From positions 1-6,910 of the forward strand of contig JADZBY010000348.1 in assembly GCA_020851855.1 (NCBI GenBank): a stretch of DNA of 6,910 nucleotides. Direction: 5' to 3'. Position numbers and translations under genes: made by a program. A model generated the notes under the pieces. The model was not told where the DNA came from. It saw only the letters and a program-made list of their open reading frames with translations, and searched no databases. Source of the DNA: Anaerolineae bacterium. Lineage in GTDB: Bacteria; Chloroflexota; Anaerolineae; Aggregatilineales; UBA2796. This document shows, in pieces, positions 5,876 to 6,910 of this stretch (within the stretch, counting starts at the first letter, position 1; the number at the start of each line of letters is the position of its first letter).

Positions 5876-6910
5876 ATGACACCTCCACCCAATCCGGGCG
5901 AAGAAACTCCCAAGCCCGACGATGATCCTCTCGGCGGCATGGACCCGATGGCGTGGCTGGAGAGCCTGGCGCGCCGCCAGGGTGCAAACCCCGACGAACT
6001 GGTGACCGGCGGCAACCTCGATCTGCCGCCTGCGCCCGAATCTGCGCCTGAGTCCGCCGCCGAGGCCGAAACCGAGCCGGTTGTACGCGCGGAGATGCCC
6101 ACGCATGAGGCGCAACCGCCACAAGCGCTGCCCGAACAGGCTGTGCCCGAACCCGCCGCCGACCTGAGCGACTTCACGGGCGGCATGGACCCGATGGCGT
6201 GGCTGGAAGCGCTGGCCCGCCGCCAGGGCGCGCCCACCGACGAACTGGTGACCGGCGGCGCGGCGGAGATTCCCGCGATCCCCGTGACGCCGCCCGTATC
6301 GGACGAGCTTGAACCGCTCGATCTGGGCGAAGCGTTCGACCTGGAGCCGCTGCCCGACGAGATTTTGGACGGGACCAGCCCGCTGGCGTGGCTGAGTGGC
6401 CTGGCCGCCACCGAGGCGGGCGGCGCGCCGCAGCCGGTTGGCGCGGAGAGCGGCGCGAAAGAAGACCCACTCGACGGCATGGACCCGATGGCGTGGCTGG
6501 AAGCGCTGGCGCGCGGTGAAGGCGTGTCCGGCGACGAGGCGCTGCCCGAACCGGCGCTGGACATGCCCCAGGAAGGCGAAGAAGAGGCCGAGGGCCTGGA
6601 AGCCGTCGGCGCAGCACTTGAAGTCGAGTCGTCGGTGGAGATCGTCGATGGCAGCGACCCGATGGCGTGGCTGGTCGGCGCGAACCTGGGCGAAGACGAG
6701 TCCGCCGAGATGCCGGTCAGCGAGCCGCCGCAGGCCGTGCCCGAACCCGCCGCCGACCTGAGCGACTTCACGGGCGGCATGGACCCGATGGCCTGGCTGG
6801 AAGCGCTGGCCCGCCGCCAGGGCGCGCCCACCGACGAACTGGTGACCGGCGGCGCGGCGGAGATTCCCGCGATCCCCGTGACGCCCCCCGTATCGGACGA
6901 GCTTGAACCG
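5876..6910 (+). CDS. Modular repeat protein with six MDPMAWLE-type modules, partial (runs off right edge)
   Basis: An open frame of 345 codons from ATG 5876, still open at the last base. The protein begins MTPPPNPGEETPKPDDDPLG, with no signal peptide, and the visible part is acidic with only two lysines and no cysteine. It is made of modules whose core is DPMAWLE(A/S)LARRQGA followed by (N/T)-D-ELVTGG. Full modules start at residues 22, 104 and 302; shorter or diverged ones are at 168 (SPLAWLSGLAA), 202 (MDPMAWLEALARGEG) and 260 (SDPMAWLVGAN). The core would form an amphipathic helix led by the Trp; the linkers are Pro/Glu/Ala-rich and probably disordered. The gene follows the TPR gene in the same direction after 151 bp and shares its Trp-Leu motif style, so the two may be co-expressed partners. 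I associate MAWLESLA-type repeats with Anaerolineae proteins of unknown function. What lies beyond the edge, such as a membrane anchor or folded domain, cannot be seen. Confidence 0.85.
   Translation, partial: MTPPPNPGEETPKPDDDPLGGMDPMAWLESLARRQGANPDELVTGGNLDLPPAPESAPESAAEAETEPVVRAEMPTHEAQPPQALPEQAVPEPAADLSDFTGGMDPMAWLEALARRQGAPTDELVTGGAAEIPAIPVTPPVSDELEPLDLGEAFDLEPLPDEILDGTSPLAWLSGLAATEAGGAPQPVGAESGAKEDPLDGMDPMAWLEALARGEGVSGDEALPEPALDMPQEGEEEAEGLEAVGAALEVESSVEIVDGSDPMAWLVGANLGEDESAEMPVSEPPQAVPEPAADLSDFTGGMDPMAWLEALARRQGAPTDELVTGGAAEIPAIPVTPPVSDELEP
5939..6832 (+). repeat. Six in-frame Trp-Leu modules in the partial repeat protein
   Basis: Module cores begin at about 5939, 6185, 6377, 6479, 6653 and 6779. 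Modules 1, 2 and 6 keep the full MDPMAWLE-LARRQGA and the trailing DELVTGG. Module 4 keeps MDPMAWLEALAR, and modules 3 and 5 are reduced to SPLAWL and SDPMAWL. Starting points are 246, 192, 102, 174 and 126 bp apart, all multiples of three, so spacing varies while the core is kept. Confidence 0.85.
6137..6316 (+). repeat. 180-bp direct repeat, copy 1 (594-bp period)
   Basis: This stretch is repeated at 6731-6910 with three differences in 180 bp (positions 6142, 6199 and 6292 here; 6736, 6793 and 6886 there). All three are third-base changes that leave the protein unchanged. The 5' boundary is sharp: the preceding codons differ. The 594-bp offset equals 198 codons, so the frame is kept. Confidence 0.95.
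6731..6910 (+). repeat. 180-bp direct repeat, copy 2 (truncated by the window edge)
   Basis: Second copy of 6137-6316, still matching at the last base, so the true repeat is longer than can be seen. It contains a full module including ELVTGG and the following IPAIPVTPPVSDELEP linker. Together the copies suggest a recent tandem duplication of a 198-residue unit holding modules 2 to 5, or gene conversion between modules. Confidence 0.95.

Noticed and set aside
5939..6832. CRISPR array or non-coding tandem repeat
   Set aside because: Spacing is irregular but always a multiple of three, differences fall at third codon positions, and the repeats encode a conserved peptide. They are coding modules.

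Overview
The window is a high-GC bacterial segment. It most resembles Chloroflexota of the class Anaerolineae. The basis is the strongly GC-biased codon use together with a TPR protein carrying a long acidic tail of scattered Trp-Leu motifs, and a neighbour built of MDPMAWLE-type modules. I associate this style of protein with Anaerolineae from memory; no search was run, so the taxonomic call is an inference.

Layout. The left part (1-1549) is read on the minus strand and holds a glycosyl-transfer pair. The first gene is a complete GT4-type (GT-B fold) glycosyltransferase (344-1549). Its TGA overlaps the GTG of a second gene in a GTGA junction (344-347). That second gene leaves the window at position 1 and looks like a glycosyltransferase carboxy-terminal domain without its amino-terminal domain. 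A divergent intergenic region (1550-1710) carries a good candidate sigma70-type promoter in each direction.

The right part (1711-6910) is read on the plus strand and holds two unusual proteins of unknown function. The first (1711-5724, 1337 aa) has about six TPR repeats in its first 230 residues. A tail of about 1,100 residues follows, acidic, Pro/Ala-rich and almost certainly disordered. It carries about 20 copies of a short [D/P/L/S]-W-[L/M] motif, has no lysine between residues 160 and 1288, and ends in a basic tip (PAWKRKRH). After a 151-bp gap with two inverted repeats comes a second gene (5876 to the window edge, 345 codons visible). It is built from six modules with the core DPMAWLE(A/S)LARRQGA. 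Part of it has been copied in tandem: 180 bp recur 594 bp downstream with only three differences, all synonymous.

How they may work together. The two plus-strand proteins share a Trp-Leu short-motif logic and are adjacent and co-directional. The simplest hypothesis is a TPR scaffold with a multivalent tail, paired with a second multivalent repeat protein. This is inferred from sequence texture and context only. The glycosyltransferases are divergently transcribed and need not be functionally linked to them. No RNA genes, CRISPR arrays, insertion sequences or phage genes were seen.
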